DNA of 64,000 nucleotides from Diphasiastrum complanatum (GCA_029204225.1 CM055096.1:39342461-39406460), one strand, 5' to 3'. Shown: positions 48,555-60,149, counted from the first letter of the stretch. Notes: generated by a model from the letters alone, not told the origin. Translations and numbers: made by a program.

Positions 48555-49106
48555 TTAATGTGGATCTTGAAAAACCTTGATCTTCAAATTTAACATATCA
48601 TTAAATATGAGATGTTGTTCCGTTGATAGAGCTTTTGTGAAGTAATCTGCTGCCATGTAGTTTGTTCTGTAGAGAACCAATGCTGCTTCCATGCTATGCA
48701 CTTTCTCTCTAAGGTAATGATACTTGATTTCAATATGTTTGCTTCGAGAGTGAAATCTCGGATTGAGAGATAATGCTATTGTGTTTTGATTGTCACAATA
48801 GATTGTTGTAGGAAGTGTTTGTACAAGGTTGATGTATGCAAGCAGTTGCCTTAGCCAAATCGTCTCTTTGGTTGCATTTGTGACAACTATATATTTGGAT
48901 TCTATTGATGATATTGCAACTGAGGTCTGCTTCAAGCTGTTCCATGAGATTGGGCCTTGGTTGTATAAAAATACAAATCTAGAAGTTGATTTTCTGATAT
49001 CGACATCTCCTGCCCAATCCGCATTTGTGTAGGCTTCAAGGATATTGCCAGTTTGGTTGTCTCCGTAGCAGATGCTGAGAGTTTTCGTTGCTTGAATGTA
49101 CTTCAT
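48555..49106 (-). pseudogene. Copia E RNase H
   Basis: 183 open codons: AYTNADWAGDVDIRKSTSRF (catalytic Asp in ADWAG), SSIESKYIVVTNATKETIWL, IYCDNQNTIALS and FHSRSKHIEIKYHYLREKV, ADYFTKALS. It is the best preserved part of this element. Confidence 0.92.
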
Positions 49107-49153
49107 GACCTTTGTTAGTGGCTAAGTGTACTGATCGAATATGCAAGGTTTGG

Positions 49154-50026
49154 TCACATGCAGACCATTGCGTACATCAGTGAGCCGATGATGGAATGAA
49201 ACAGGTAGCGCTTCATTTCCTCCTTTTCTACCTCAATTTGAGGAGACTGTTCCTTTGATAGCTTTAGTCCAGGCTCGAGTGGAAAGTGACTTGGTTTGCA
49301 GTTGGCCATACCATATTTTTTCAGCATGTTGTTGAAATATCGATGCTGACTGATAAAACTCAGTCTACTGGGTCGATCTCGATGGATTTGGATTCCGAAC
49401 AATAGTGGGCTGGACCCATGTCAGTAATCTTGTATCTATGGGCCAGCATGCATTTTGTATCCTTCATCAGATTCATATTGTTACTGAATAAGAGTGTATC
49501 ATCTACATAGAGAGTGATGATGATGAAGTAATCTGATATAAACTTGAAGTAGACATTCGAGTCTACCAAGTTTAAAATAAAAACATTCTCTATAAAAAAT
49601 GCATTGATCTTCTAGAACCAGCTCTAGGTGACTGTTTCAGCCTGTAGAGCGCCTTGTGGATTTTGCATACAAGGTGCTGTTGCTTGCCATTGGCTATGTC
49701 ATATAGATTTCCTCTTCGATGGTTCCATTGAGGAAAGCGGTCTGGACATCCATCTGGTAGACTTCAAGATCTGCTACGACTACAAAGGAGAGGAATAGAC
49801 GGATCGAAGCATGTTTGACAACTGGGCTGAAGGTTTCAAAATAGTCCAGATCTGAAATTTGGGAATAGCCTTTGGTGACTATCCTGGCCTTGTAGCAATT
49901 GAGTTTTCCTTCAACATCATACTTTGTCTTGAATATCCATTTGCATGGAATCAAATTTCGGTCCTTTAACAGCTCCGTGACTATCCATGTTTGATTATCT
50001 ACTAGAGAATAGAATTCGGTGTCCAT
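49154..50026 (-). pseudogene. Copia E reverse transcriptase
   Basis: The RVT_2 start is WIVTELLKDRNLIPCKWIF, then FSPVVKHASIRLFLSFV and QMDVQTAFLNGTIEEEIYM, where a stop occurs (about 49694). After a gap with frame changes come ITLYVDDTLLFSNN (catalytic Asp pair, about 49510) and FGIQIHRDRPSRLSFISQ to IIGSLMYAM. The YGLKQAPRAW region is scrambled. Confidence 0.9.
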
Positions 50027-50111
50027 TACTACTTTCCACTGGTCAACATCAGGAGTAGACTTAGCCTCAAAAAGGTGGTTGGTTCCTACACAAAGTTGCA
50101 GGCCAGATCAT

Positions 50112-51270
50112 TCATAAATCTGGATGGAGACTGTTTGGACCTGTTCGACCTTCTGAGTTGAACTTCGGTCCTCTAATGTGGGTTGAATCATTGAGGTTAT
50201 GACTCATTGTTTGGGTTAGTGTCGATATTCTACAGTTGAATCCCTGGATCGGAATTTGGTTGCTTGATCCTTGGGTCGGATTATCAGCAGCTTTTCCCTT
50301 GTGGTCGATGAATTGGTCTTCCACAAAAATGACATCTCTACTGGTGAATGCCTCCTCGGTATCCAAATTGTAGAGCTTGTATGCCTTGTGGTATGGAGAA
50401 TAGCCGATGAAAATTATTTTCTTGCTCTTATCATCCAGCTTTATTCTTAGATCTTTAGGGATCTGAGCAAAAGTGAGGCATCCAAACACTAGAATATTTT
50501 TGAGTGATGGTTTTGATCCTATCCACACCTCATAAGGTGTCTTGTCATTCAGGGCTTTGGTGATGGATCGATTCTACAAATAGACGGCTATAGTAACAGC
50601 TTTTGCCCAGAATTTCTTTGGAAGAGAGACATGGGCCAACATGCTCTTGGCACTTTCGATGAGTCTCCTATTCTTCCGTTCAGCTATATCATTGAGGTGA
50701 ATAGCTGGTGGTAAATTGTTGACGTATTTCAATGGCCTTGCAGAACTCCTTGAATTCTGTGGAGATATAGTCTCCCCCTCCATCTGTGAGTAGAGCCTTG
50801 ATTTTTCTCTAGGTCTGATTTTCTGCAGATGCCTTGAACTGTTTGAAGAAATTAAACACTTCTGATTTGTTCTTCATAAAGTAGGTAGCAGTCCTTCGAG
50901 AGAAGTCGTCGATGAAGTTTAGGATATAGAGAGCTCCCCCTGTGGAAGAAGTCAGCATCGGGCCACAAATGTCGTTGTGTACAAGGTCAAGCAAGCCCTT
51001 GGATGTATGAATTGAGTCTGAAATGAAAGGGCTTCTAGCATGCTTGCTGATAATACAATTTTTGCATGGAAAAGTTGGCTTGCTGACAGAAATAAGATCT
51101 TGTACTAGGCCTTGAGAAGACGTTTGCTAAATACGTTAAAAATTAAGATGGCCAAGTTTGAAATGCCACAACATATCAGTTGATTCAGAAGTGGTTGTGT
51201 GAAGAGCTTGACCATTAGAAGAGTAGCAGTGGCTGAGTTTGTAAAGATAGCCACTTCTTCTTCCGTAGGC
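50112..51270 (-). pseudogene. Copia E pre-integrase and integrase
   Basis: The segment includes HFKLGHLNF and CKNCIISKHARSPF (zinc-binding domain), LDLVHNDICGPML (catalytic Asp), ALLTDGGGDYISTEF (catalytic Asp), then a stop-rich zone with the RNRRLIESAKSMLAHVSLP segment, and the tail VFGCLTFAQIPKDLRIKLD, IFIGYSPYHKAYKLYNLD, SRDVIFVED. At least four interruptions. Confidence 0.88.
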
Positions 51271-52235
51271 TAGAACCTTCTCGATTTGTCAATAATTGTG
51301 CAACCTTCTATATCGAATTTGAGCCTCGGACCTGAATCAATGATTTTGCTAACTAAGAGCAGATACTTGGTCAGATTTGAAACATGGAGAACGTTGGAAA
51401 GCAACTTGACTTCACCTCTTTTGAATTCAACTCTGACTGTTCCTTCACCTTCGATTGAATGTGATGAGTTGTCTCCAAGTTGCACAACTCTTGTATGGGT
51501 GAATGACTTGTAGTCCTTGAACCAGTTGCGATGGTGAGTCATGTGTTGAGTTGTTCCGAAATCTAGATACCAAGAATCGATATCTTGTTGTTCTCCGACT
51601 TTGGTCATGAAAGTTGCTTCATCTTCCTCTTGTTGCTGGATTGAGTGACTGACTGTAGCACTATGTGCTTGTTGTTGCAACTGCTTCTTCTTTTCATTGT
51701 TGTACTTCAAAGTTTGGCAGTCCTTGATTTCGTGGCTAGTCCTCTTAGAGTATCTGTAGAAAAGTTTCTACACTAGGTGGAATGATGAAGAGCTTGAATT
51801 CGATCTTGAACCAGAATTTGGTCCAGACTGCATGTTGTTCTTCTTGTCAGTATAATTTGACTTTGTAGATCTATTGGATCTAAACTTCTGATTTTTCGAA
51901 TATAGAACTTGAGGATCTGACCTTGAGCTTGAGGAGAATGCTGATCTTCTAATCTCCTCTTGTAGGAGCAACGAAATTACTCTTGACAAAGTGAGGTGCT
52001 CTTGGGTAGAAATTGCCATTACCCAATTTTCGTAGGCTTCAGATAGACTCAATAATAGAGTCATGAGTGCATCGCAATCTTCTATGACTGAGCCAATTGC
52101 AGTCGTTTGCTCCATAAGATTTTTTAACGTGTTGAGATGACTCGAAACACTTTCTGCGTCAAACATCCTCAGGGTGAAGAATTTCTTCCTCAAGTATAAC
52201 TTAGAAGTAACATTCCCTTAGTTTTCTAAATAGTT
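51270..52235 (-). pseudogene. Copia E gag C-terminus, knuckle and protease
   Basis: Gag begins in LYLRKKFFTLRMFDAESVSS without its first 70 or so codons. Then come MTLLLSLSEAYENWVMAIS, a Ser-rich linker, a damaged knuckle and the protease signature WYLDFGTTQHMTH near 51560, where Phe replaces the Ser of DSG. Confidence 0.88.
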
Positions 52236-52904
52236 GAAAGAAATCACACTTCTATTTCATAGTTTGCTTGAATCTGCTTCTTTTCTTCATGACTCTTAGA
52301 CAATGTCATATTTGTTCAAGCAAATTGACATTGGTAAGGTATCTAAATGTTTTAGTGATAAAGATATTTGTGGAGCTTGTTAAATTTGTGTGTACATATC
52401 AATTTTAACTCTATATTTTAACAAGTGTATTTTGTCAATATCATTGACATTCTTGTTAAAAAATTGCAGATAAAATTTTATCGTTCATTAGTGAATATGT
52501 CTTCTACTGAGGAAATGTCTCAAAACAGGTATATTTATTAAATGTACAGTAGATGTTATGTACTTAACATTTGGATTTGCAGCATTGTGTGTTGAATATA
52601 ACTTTTTTGTTTTTTGTCTATGATTGCTTAAAGCACGACGCCTGGCACAAGATAGCAAAAAGTTAAAGAAGATGCAATATTATTACAAAATGAAATCATG
52701 AAAAAGAGCACAAATGCTTGAGCAAAGACTTAGTGGGACATCATCGTCATCAAGTTTTGGTGCCTAGCCTCAACCTAAATCGCAAGTACTATATAATTAT
52801 TTGTTTAAAACTTAGGACTGTATTTATAAATATATAAATTAGCTTGTAAAATTAAGCTAATCATTTTTGTGATTGTAAAATGAAATTAGTATCAATAGAG
52901 ATAC

Positions 52905-53032
52905 AATGAAAAGATATATTGTGAGTGCAAACAATGCAAAGGATTAAAAATTCGAGAAAGACGAGTAGTGGCGCAACATGTGTGGAAGTTTGGAAAGCAC
53001 ATTGAGAAGTCCGATGTGGATTTGGAGGTACA
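52905..53032 (+). pseudogene. N-terminal Cys-rich segment of the CACTA gene
   Basis: It reads YIECKQCKGLKIRERRVVAQ, then HVWKFGKHIEKSDVDLE before a possible donor GTACAT at 53031. The pattern C-x-x-C with a following H resembles the N-terminal transposase-associated domain of CACTA proteins (CPCxxC...HL...GF). A separate earlier exon may start at ATG 52498 (MSSTEEMSQN, donor CAG|GTATAT). Confidence 0.45.
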
Positions 53033-53127
53033 TTTTGACTATTTAGTACCGTTCTTATCATACACATATTTATAATTTTTTTGAAAAAAATAAAACTAAT
53101 GCTTGTATAATGTTTCACTCTTGCAGA

Positions 53128-53501
53128 ATAATATATTGGTGTCAATGTTTTATAACACGTCGATTGACAATCTTATCGATTTTGGATCATCTTTGGCATT
53201 AGACGAAGATCTTGTTGATGATCATAATGATGTCACTAGGCGTCCAGAAAAACATGGCAATATTGCTGCATATATAAATAGTTCCATTAGGCACCCTTCA
53301 TTAACTAATTGTGATTTTGAGGAACGCACCAATGGAAAAGAAGAATACTTTTCTAGGAACTCAAAAGGTACATATGTAATGGTATGTGCGATAAGGCCCA
53401 TTAAATGTGGTGAAGAGCTATTCATCAAATATAGCTTCAATCGCCCTCTTCCAAGATGTGTACAAAAGGCTTTGAGCCAAACTCAAGCATGTACCTTGTG
53501 A
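53128..53501 (+). pseudogene. SET-domain fragment within the CACTA transposon
   Basis: After an acceptor CTCTTGCAG at 53127, the frame reads NNILVSMFYNTS and then the C-terminal half of a SET domain. It shows GNIAAYINSS (counterpart of the NHS motif), TNCDFEE and YVMVCAIRPIKCGEELFIKY (AIRxIxxGEEL-x-x-Y), ending at TGA 53499-53501. SET domains transfer methyl groups to lysine. Here the N-terminal half with the cofactor-binding start is not visible and the NHS Asn-His pair reads Asn-Ser, so activity is unlikely. It lies between the N-terminal segment and the TNP2 core in the same orientation. Confidence 0.65.
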
Positions 53502-53702
53502 ATATCAAAATATATTTTATCTATTTAGTGAGAGCAAGTTATGTTGAATGTGAATTAATTGTTTTTTTTTATATTTCATATTGCATGCCTTGATTTAAGA
53601 TATGGTGTTTGATTTGCATGTCTTAATTTTAGTTTTAATTTTCATGAATGACAGTCTTATATGTTAATTGATGAAATGTTAATTTGTTTCCCATGTTTGA
53701 AG

Positions 53703-53891
53703 GACTATGAATTGTCATCTAGCTCTAGTAACAATGACAACAGTCACTCCATATCCGAAACAAGATTGGCATACGATGGGCCACACATAAATCAACTATC
53801 ATGTCGTGAGTGTATGGAATTGAGTGCCGTGATGAAAATAGATGAACAACAACGTGCCAAAGCAAATCAGCCACGATCTTCTTCTTATTAA
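53703..53891 (+). pseudogene. Short linker exon of the CACTA gene
   Basis: After TTTGAAG the frame encodes DYELSSSSSNNDNSHSISET, then HINQLSCRECMELSAVMKID and stops at TAA 53889-53891. Ser/Asn-rich, no domain recognised; included because it has a splice-like start and lies between SET and TNP2 parts. Confidence 0.35.
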
Positions 53892-54059
53892 GATTGAGAA
53901 TTTTTTTTAAGAATTTAATAGATGTGTTGTTCAAGTCAAATGTTTTAGTTGGCTAAATGATCTTTTATTTTATATTATGAAAATTCATTTCATTATGTAC
54001 AGGTTATTGTGCAAACTACTCCCAAAAGGAAACACTATGTTAGAGACAAGAGGTGAGGC

Positions 54060-55533
54060 ATGAAAAATGTTGAGTGCAATGGGAATGGACTATACATTGC
54101 ATCATGCTTGTCCAAAAGATTGCATCTTATATCGTGGTGAGAGTTAAAAGCTTGTCCTATATGCGATACTCCTCGATATCGAGATGACTTACAAGGGACC
54201 ACTGTCCCATGCAAGGTGTTACGACACTTTCCAATAATCCCGCAATGATTGTTTCGTTGCAAGTCTCTTGCAGAACTTGTGAATTGGCATGCTAGTCGTC
54301 GTTCTTCGGATGAGATCATGAGAGTACCCTCAGACTCTCCTGCATGGAAACACATTGACAAAGAATATCCATGTTTCGCAAGTGAAACAAGAAATATAAG
54401 ATTTGGACTTGCAACAGACGGGGTTAACCCCTTTGGAAAAATGTCAAGCACGTGGTCTATTTGGCCAGTGGTGTTGGTCAACTATAACATTCCACCTTGG
54501 CTAAGATTAAAAAAAGGACATCTCATGCTAGCACTTATAATTCTTGAAAAACATCAAGTAAAAAATATGGATATCTACTTTGCACTATTGATTGAAGAAC
54601 TAGAACTACTATGGAAGGGAGTCCAAGGATATGACATCTCACGTCCACTTCAAGACAAAACATTTTTGTTGCGTGCGATTTTAATGTGGACTATGCATGA
54701 CTATCCAGGATTGGGCGATTGTTCAGGTGACTATAGAATAAAATCACTTGTAATTTTTGTGTATTTATTTTTTATGCATGCAATATTTATTCTCTAAAAA
54801 AATTCTATTTATAACACGAATTGGATTTGATTCTTTTATGTTTTACAACTTCTGGATATCACGTGTGTCTCATTTGTGGACCAAATATTGATGCTCGACA
54901 CTCACGTCATTTAAACAAAGTTGTGTATGAAAATCATCGCAAGTACTTGCATGATGAAAATCACCCATTTAGAAATGCTCATAGAAGAGGCTTTGGAGGA
55001 AGATTAGAAACAAGAATGCCTCCAAAGAGAATGTCTGTGGCAGATTTGATAAACTTTGGATTGAATTTGAGACTAAGCCAATCAATGGTATGAAAAGACT
55101 ATCCATATTTCATTGTTTACTATATTGGAATAACCTTTTGATCAATCACTTGCTTGATCCTATGCACATATTCAAAAATGTGGGTGAATCAATATGGAAA
55201 CACTTGGTGGGTGACAAAGATAGTATTTCTGCCAGGCATGATCTACAAGAATCAAAAACAAAAAAAGAGTATTGGCCAAAATTATGTACTGATGGAAATA
55301 CCTATAGTATTCCAAAGGCCCCTTGGATTCTTACGAAAGAAGAGTATAAGTACGTGCGGTCATTCATTTGCGAGATGAGAACACCAACATGTTTTGCTCA
55401 TTCACTACGAACATCATTCACAGCTGAAGGAAAGCTCCATGGTCTCAAATCTCATGATTGGTTAAAGATGGTCGAGTACATATTTCCAATGTGCATTCGT
55501 GGCTGTCTAACTAACTTTGAATGCCATTTATAA
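54060..55533 (+). pseudogene. TNP2 transposase core (Transposase_21)
   Basis: TNP2 cuts CACTA elements at their ends. Reading through stops near 54148 and 54247: AMGMDYTLHHACPKDCILYR, KACPICDTPRYRDD, VLRHFPIIP, then an open stretch 54249-54726 with HASRRSSDEIMRVPSDSPAWK, FGLATDGVNPFGKMS (the conserved DGxNPF), STWSIWPVVLVNYNIPPWL and MWTMHDYPGLGDCSG. After an intron-like gap come ICGPNIDARHSRHLNKVVYE, HRKYLHDENHPFR and, further on, LDPMHIFKNVGESIWKHLVG (conserved DxMHxxKNV) up to KLHGLKSHDW and a TAA at 55531. Stops make it inactive. Confidence 0.9.
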
Positions 55534-55659
55534 ATTAGCATCGGTTGTCAAGTACTTAAATTTTTTTGTTTACATCGATATCTTATGAAATTGTGTGTTT
55601 GTTTTCTAATACATTATGAATGTACTAAAATCTAGTTATACTACAAACATGATGTAGAT

Positions 55660-56269
55660 GGATGTGTGGTAAGGTGATTCGTGAGATAGACGTGCAAAGA
55701 AAACAAGAAGATATGGTGGAGGATGTATGTATGTTTGAGAGGGATTTTCCAACTTCTATCCTAGACATACAGGTGCATCTGCTTGTGCACTTGGTCCAAG
55801 AAGTTGGTATTGTTGGTCCTGTGCACTCAAGGTATAATACACTCGAATTTGATTTTAGTGGTTTCAATAGATGTTGTGTGATTCTTTCAAAATAATAATA
55901 GAATGCTCTCATTGATGTGTTAAAATTTTCTGTAGGTGGATGTTTTTCTTGGAGAGATTCATGAAAGTGTTGAAAGATTTTGTGCGCCAGAAGGCAAGGC
56001 CAGAGGGAAGCATGTTAGAGAGATGGTTAGTGCAAGAATCTCTATTTTATGTTACCAAAGTTTTGTTTCAAATAGATCCATCTGCTCCACGACTATGGCA
56101 TGATGAGAAAAGCAATGAGATGAAAGGTGAAAAACCTCAAGGTATCGGTAGTCTTAAAAAAATGACACCTATTTTGAGAGAAAAAATTTCAACCTTTATG
56201 CTATATAATTCAGGAGTAATGGATAAATGGTTGGATTTATATGAAGAAGAAAAAAAAAAAGGACATTGA
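55660..56269 (+). pseudogene. DUF4218 region of the CACTA gene
   Basis: Two exons: 55660-55830 (MVEDVCMFERDFPTSILDIQ, VHLLVHLVQEVGIVGPVHSR) and 55936-56269 (WMFFLERFMKVLKDFVRQKA, RPEGSMLERWLVQESLFYV). The VHL-HLV-E and KxxVRxKAxPEGS patterns are those of DUF4218, which follows TNP2 in CACTA proteins. It ends at TGA 56267-56269. Confidence 0.88.
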
Positions 56270-56529
56270 CTAGAAATCGACACCAACGCAATAGGCGTAG
56301 AGGTTAAGCTGCACCTTCACATGATCTTGAGCCATTGCCCAACCAATGCATCACAGACTGGATGGTTGACACTCCAACAAGCAAAATCAAAGGGACAATT
56401 CATATCTGATACAGAATGGGAATTTGCAAGAGGATGTGATTCGAAGGTTTGTCTATAATTCTATTTTTTTTAAGTGAACAATTTTAATTTGTACGATGAT
56501 TGATTATTGTTTTAATTATAATCAACATG

Positions 56530-57319
56530 TGATAGTATCAAAAGTATAGTGCAATGTGGGCATATGGTTGTCATCATCGCATTGAATCAATTGATATGAA
56601 ACAACGAACCTATGATTATGGTTTGATGGCATCTTTCCATCAAGAAAGTCGGAGTAGTGCTCAAGATCAAAGTCCAATTTCCGAAGAGCTTGAGTATGTA
56701 GGAACCATACAAGCCATATATGAGGTGTGTTTTGGTGAAATGGCTAAATATTTGTTGTTTGACGTGAAATGGTTCAAAATCAACTATAGAGGATCAAATG
56801 CAACTGTAAAAAAAGACCATAAAGGATTTTTTGCTATTGATTCAACCAAGACATTAAGCATGGACTTTTCAAACACATTGGTGTTGTCTCATCATTTTGA
56901 ACAGGTGTGCATGAATTTCACATTTTTTCTTTTTGTCAATTGTGATCAATGTTATATTAATCATCTACACTACTTTTTCATTACATCTATTTATTGTGAA
57001 TTAAAATGTGATCATAACAATTATCTAATCCTAACATTGCTAAATGTGCAGGTATTTTTTCAACCAAATCGACTAAACAAAGATTGGTGGTATGTTGTTC
57101 AAATTAAGCCACACTCAAGACATGTATTCGAAAATGCATATGTTGATTGATTCTCATGATTCCGACGACTCAGATGATGAAGAGGAGAACAATGATTCTT
57201 TGCATGAGGACAATATTGAGAAAGGTTTTGATTTCGATAGTGATGATGAAAATCATCTTAGTGGAGATGAGTTGCAAGATGTATTGGCTGATAAATTTGA
57301 ATCTTGCGATGATGAATAA
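56530..57319 (+). pseudogene. DUF4216 region and acidic tail of the CACTA gene
   Basis: YGLMASFHQESRSSAQD, LEYVGTIQAIYEVCFGEMAK, YLLFDVKWFKINYRGSNAT and HHFEQ precede a 147-bp intron-like gap (56905-57051). Then VFFQPNRLNKDWWYVVQIKP completes DUF4216. A frame change near 57130 leads to DSDDSDDEEENNDSLHEDN and a TAA at 57317-57319. Acidic tails of this kind are usual at the end of CACTA proteins. Confidence 0.88.
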
Positions 57320-57330
57320 AGTTTGTATAT

Positions 57331-58270
57331 GTCACAAATAATTTTGTCATAAAATGATCCATTGTCGTCAATATATATTGTTTTCAAATTAAAATTATTA
57401 TATTTTTCTAGGATGTTGTATTTCTAAAGTTTAATTTCAAACGTATCTCGCAATCACTTAGAATTAAAAAAATTTATCAATATTAATAGATGTGTCTACT
57501 TAAGAGAGATATGTGTTGATTATTTATATATTATAATTAAAAAGCATCTTCTTTGAGATGATAATACACTTTGCCACAATATTGTTCGACTATTCATTGA
57601 TCTTTACAAACACACAAAGGTGTATAACATTGCAATTTTTTTATCAACAAATTAGCTTAACAAGCTACCACATGGCTCTCAATTGTAAGGTACTTAGCAT
57701 CCTTTCATGAGCAATTAAAGATAAAGATATCAAAGATTAGCATCGAAGAAGATCTGAGAGATCATCTGACAGAGATTAAATGACCAGAATGGGTCTTTCA
57801 GTAGCTGACTCCTTAGAGTTAGTGATTATATATATAGAGAGAGAGATATTCAGAACTTTAGCAATCATTTTGAATCTATGAGTAGGATCACGCACTTATC
57901 AGTGCTATTGTATTGTGGTCTGATTGTTGTCACTATAACTTTATTATACATATTTGCTATTGTTCTACATCTTTTGCATTCTTGTTGAATGAAATTAACT
58001 CTCATTCCTCTTACGCAAACATCAACATAAAGAAAAATGTATGGCTATCTCTAACGCTTGAATTATTTCTACATTCTCGTCATAATCAGATTATCAGTAT
58101 TAGCACAAAAGAACAGCTTGTAATCTCTGCTCTCTAAGTAATCCACGATCCTTGTTAAACACAATTATCACTGTTTTTCATAGTATTCATTGTCTTTCTC
58201 TTGTTGGTTGGGACTTCGTTCAGAAGTACACCCCTCCAATAGCTCAAACCAGAAGGAGATACAGTCAGCA
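57331..58270. other. Gene-free DNA after the CACTA gene
   Basis: AT-rich, with a short TATATA(GA)n tract near 57830. No domain recognised. The right end of the CACTA element should lie here, but I could not identify it. Confidence 0.5.
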
Positions 58271-58271
58271 T

Positions 58272-58414
58272 CACCAAATGGAGACTAAGAGATGACAAAG
58301 TATTTGCCATGATCACCCTCAACATCAAGGATACTCAGATCAACCACATACGTGTTGCTCAGACTGCTAATGATGCATGAAACATCCTAGAAACTCTCTA
58401 CGATATCAGTAGGT
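58272..58414 (+). pseudogene. Copia gag fragment, plus strand
   Basis: TKWRLRDDKVFAMITLNIKD, TQINHIRVAQTANDA, a TGA in place of the usual Trp codon, then NILETLYDIS: about 47 codons of UBN2-type gag. It is oriented opposite to the neighbouring copia fragments. Confidence 0.75.
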
Positions 58415-58449
58415 AATAAGTATTTGTCATTTTTAAAAAATCATCAAAA

Positions 58450-59095
58450 TCTTCAAAATCTCGAGTTTGGAAAAATCAACTAGCTTGAATTTGATACTTA
58501 CATGTGAAACAACTCTATTTTGGTCCCTATCGCTTGACATAGCCCATTGAGTAATCATAATTAACCGGCATCACATGAGATAGCTCAAACTTGATGTCTA
58601 TCAATGTAAAAAGTCCCATTTTGGCACTTCTCACCTGAGGCTCCTCTTAGAGTGATCAACTTTGAGGGATTTCATCCAAATAGATTAAATTTATTGCCTA
58701 TCGTTTGGAAATGCCAAAATTTGATGCCCAATGTGTAATTTTTTTTTCTTATCACCCAACATGGCTCATCAAGTTATTAGACTCAACTAGTTTCAAATCT
58801 AGTATATTTTGTTGCACCAGTTATTGTTGACATTTGATCCCTATCACGTCAGATAGCCCAAATTTGCTATCTACCATTAAAGATAGGTGTATTTTTGGCC
58901 TTTATCACTCAAGATTGTCCATTGAGTGACGAAACCAATAGAATAGTGACTTCAAGACATTGAAAAAGCTTGAATTTGGTACCTATCACTTGAAATAGCT
59001 CAAATTTGATGCCTAACGTGTGATTTTGATGCTGATCACTCAACATGGCTGATCAAGGGATTAGACTCAACTAGTTTTGAATCTACTATGAATGA
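58450..59095 (+). repeat. Diverged repeat of CCTATCRCTTGANATAGCYC units
   Basis: Motifs such as CCCTATCGCTTGACATAGCCC, CCCTATCACGTCAGATAGCCC and ACCTATCACTTGAAATAGCTC are quoted only in part here: CTATCGCTTGACATAGCCC (about 58540), CTATCACGTCAGATAGCCC (58841) and CTATCACTTGAAATAGCTC (58982). CACTCAACATGGCT and ATTAGACTCAACTAGTTT occur twice, near 58760-58800 and 59038-59079. Confidence 0.75.
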
Positions 59096-59560
59096 GATCT
59101 AATGATTTAGAAGATCTATTATAAGTGCTAGCAAATGGGTGCTTGTGAGCCTTTGAGAGAATACAAGTCTCACAATTCTTTCTACAATTTGAAAATGCTT
59201 TTGGAAGGTCGAGTGCAAGATCCTTTGTGCATAAGATCTCCATTGATTTGAAGTTGGGGTGGCCCAACCTCTTATGCCAAAGTTCTAGTTTGTAAGCTCC
59301 TCTTAACCATGTTCACACTTCCAAAAAACACATTAATATGAAGCTTGAATAGCCTCCTTTGCTTAAATCCGTTTACAATGCAAGTATCATAATAGAGCAA
59401 ACGCCTTCCTTAAAATGAACATCTAAACCACTATCCATTAGTTGCCCAACACCAAGCAAGCTCTTAGTAAGATTACATAGAGTACATTTTCTATATCCAA
59501 TCTTTTAGAGGATCCAAGACTTAAAGAGATTGTTCCCACTTAATCTATTCTACATTCTTG
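59067..59560 (-). pseudogene. Copia protease end and pre-integrase fragment
   Basis: NVLYV-type sequence near 59500 (NLTKSLLGVGQLMDSGL) is followed by GHPNFKSMEILCTKDLALDL and CETCILSKAHKHPF with LDLIHS, the end of the protease region and the zinc-binding pre-integrase domain. It breaks off before the integrase core. Confidence 0.8.
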
Positions 59561-59632
59561 ATCACTTGCTATTATAATAGACATTTTACAACCTAAAAAA
59601 GGTACAAGAGTTGAGAAGAATTCCTTTTGGAA

Positions 59633-60147
59633 TGTCATGTGGGAACTAGCCCTGTAAAGTCCTCAACACATGATTCTAGTCTAAGCATACCATACAAAGC
59701 AACAACACAAGGGAACAGTGGTGGATAAATTAACCCAACCAAACCTAGATCGAACGGATCTAGCCCCCAAGCTATGGATCAATCAGAGTCATGGAAAGAG
59801 GAGTCACACCAGTAGCATGTAGCTACTAATCATGAAATCAAGCATACACTAGTGAGAGCCCAACAGGTATACTTATACCCTCCAAGGCCCATGCACCACT
59901 AGTAGTGCACTGTGACACCTCACTGGACACCTCTGCAGCCTATCTGGGCCACATCATCCAGTTCCCTAATGAATCACTGATAGACCCATACCAAATCCAC
60001 CACCATGTGTTTAGGCCTACAACCATTAATTATGACCATGTACACATAAGGGTCCCAATTCCCTAATAGTCACAATTAACTTACGGGTTGTTGGTCTACT
60101 GATCCCTAGCGTGGACACGCTACTCGAGACTAGTCATGGACATGACA
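59633..60147 (-). repeat. 3' LTR of chromovirus 2 (515 bp)
   Basis: The plus strand starts TGTCATGTGGG and ends GGACATGACA, giving 8-bp matching inverted ends. The inner edge meets a polypurine tract (minus AAGAGGGGAAGAA, 60148-60160). Confidence 0.75.
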
Positions 60148-60149
60148 TT

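Larger units (their letters stand above)
47786..52235 (-). mobile_element. Decayed Ty1/copia element (copia E), 5' truncated
   Basis: On the minus strand: part of gag, knuckle, protease, integrase, reverse transcriptase, RNase H, polypurine tract and 3' LTR. The 5' end breaks off inside gag at about 52235, where CACTA-associated DNA begins, so PBS and 5' LTR are missing. Numerous stops and frameshifts are present throughout. Confidence 0.88.
52240..57330 (+). mobile_element. CACTA (En/Spm) DNA transposon, coding part
   Basis: A spliced, damaged gene reads through the domains of plant CACTA transposases on the plus strand: a Cys-containing N-terminal region, a SET-like fragment, TNP2 core (Transposase_21), DUF4218, DUF4216 and an acidic tail. 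Intron-like gaps with GT-AG ends separate the blocks. Terminal CACTA repeats and the 3-bp target duplication were not found by eye, so the outer limits are those of recognisable coding sequence. Confidence 0.8.

Noticed and set aside
54035-54481. Minus-strand 148-codon frame
   Set aside because: Antisense shadow of the TNP2 core, whose DGxNPF and other motifs are on the plus strand.
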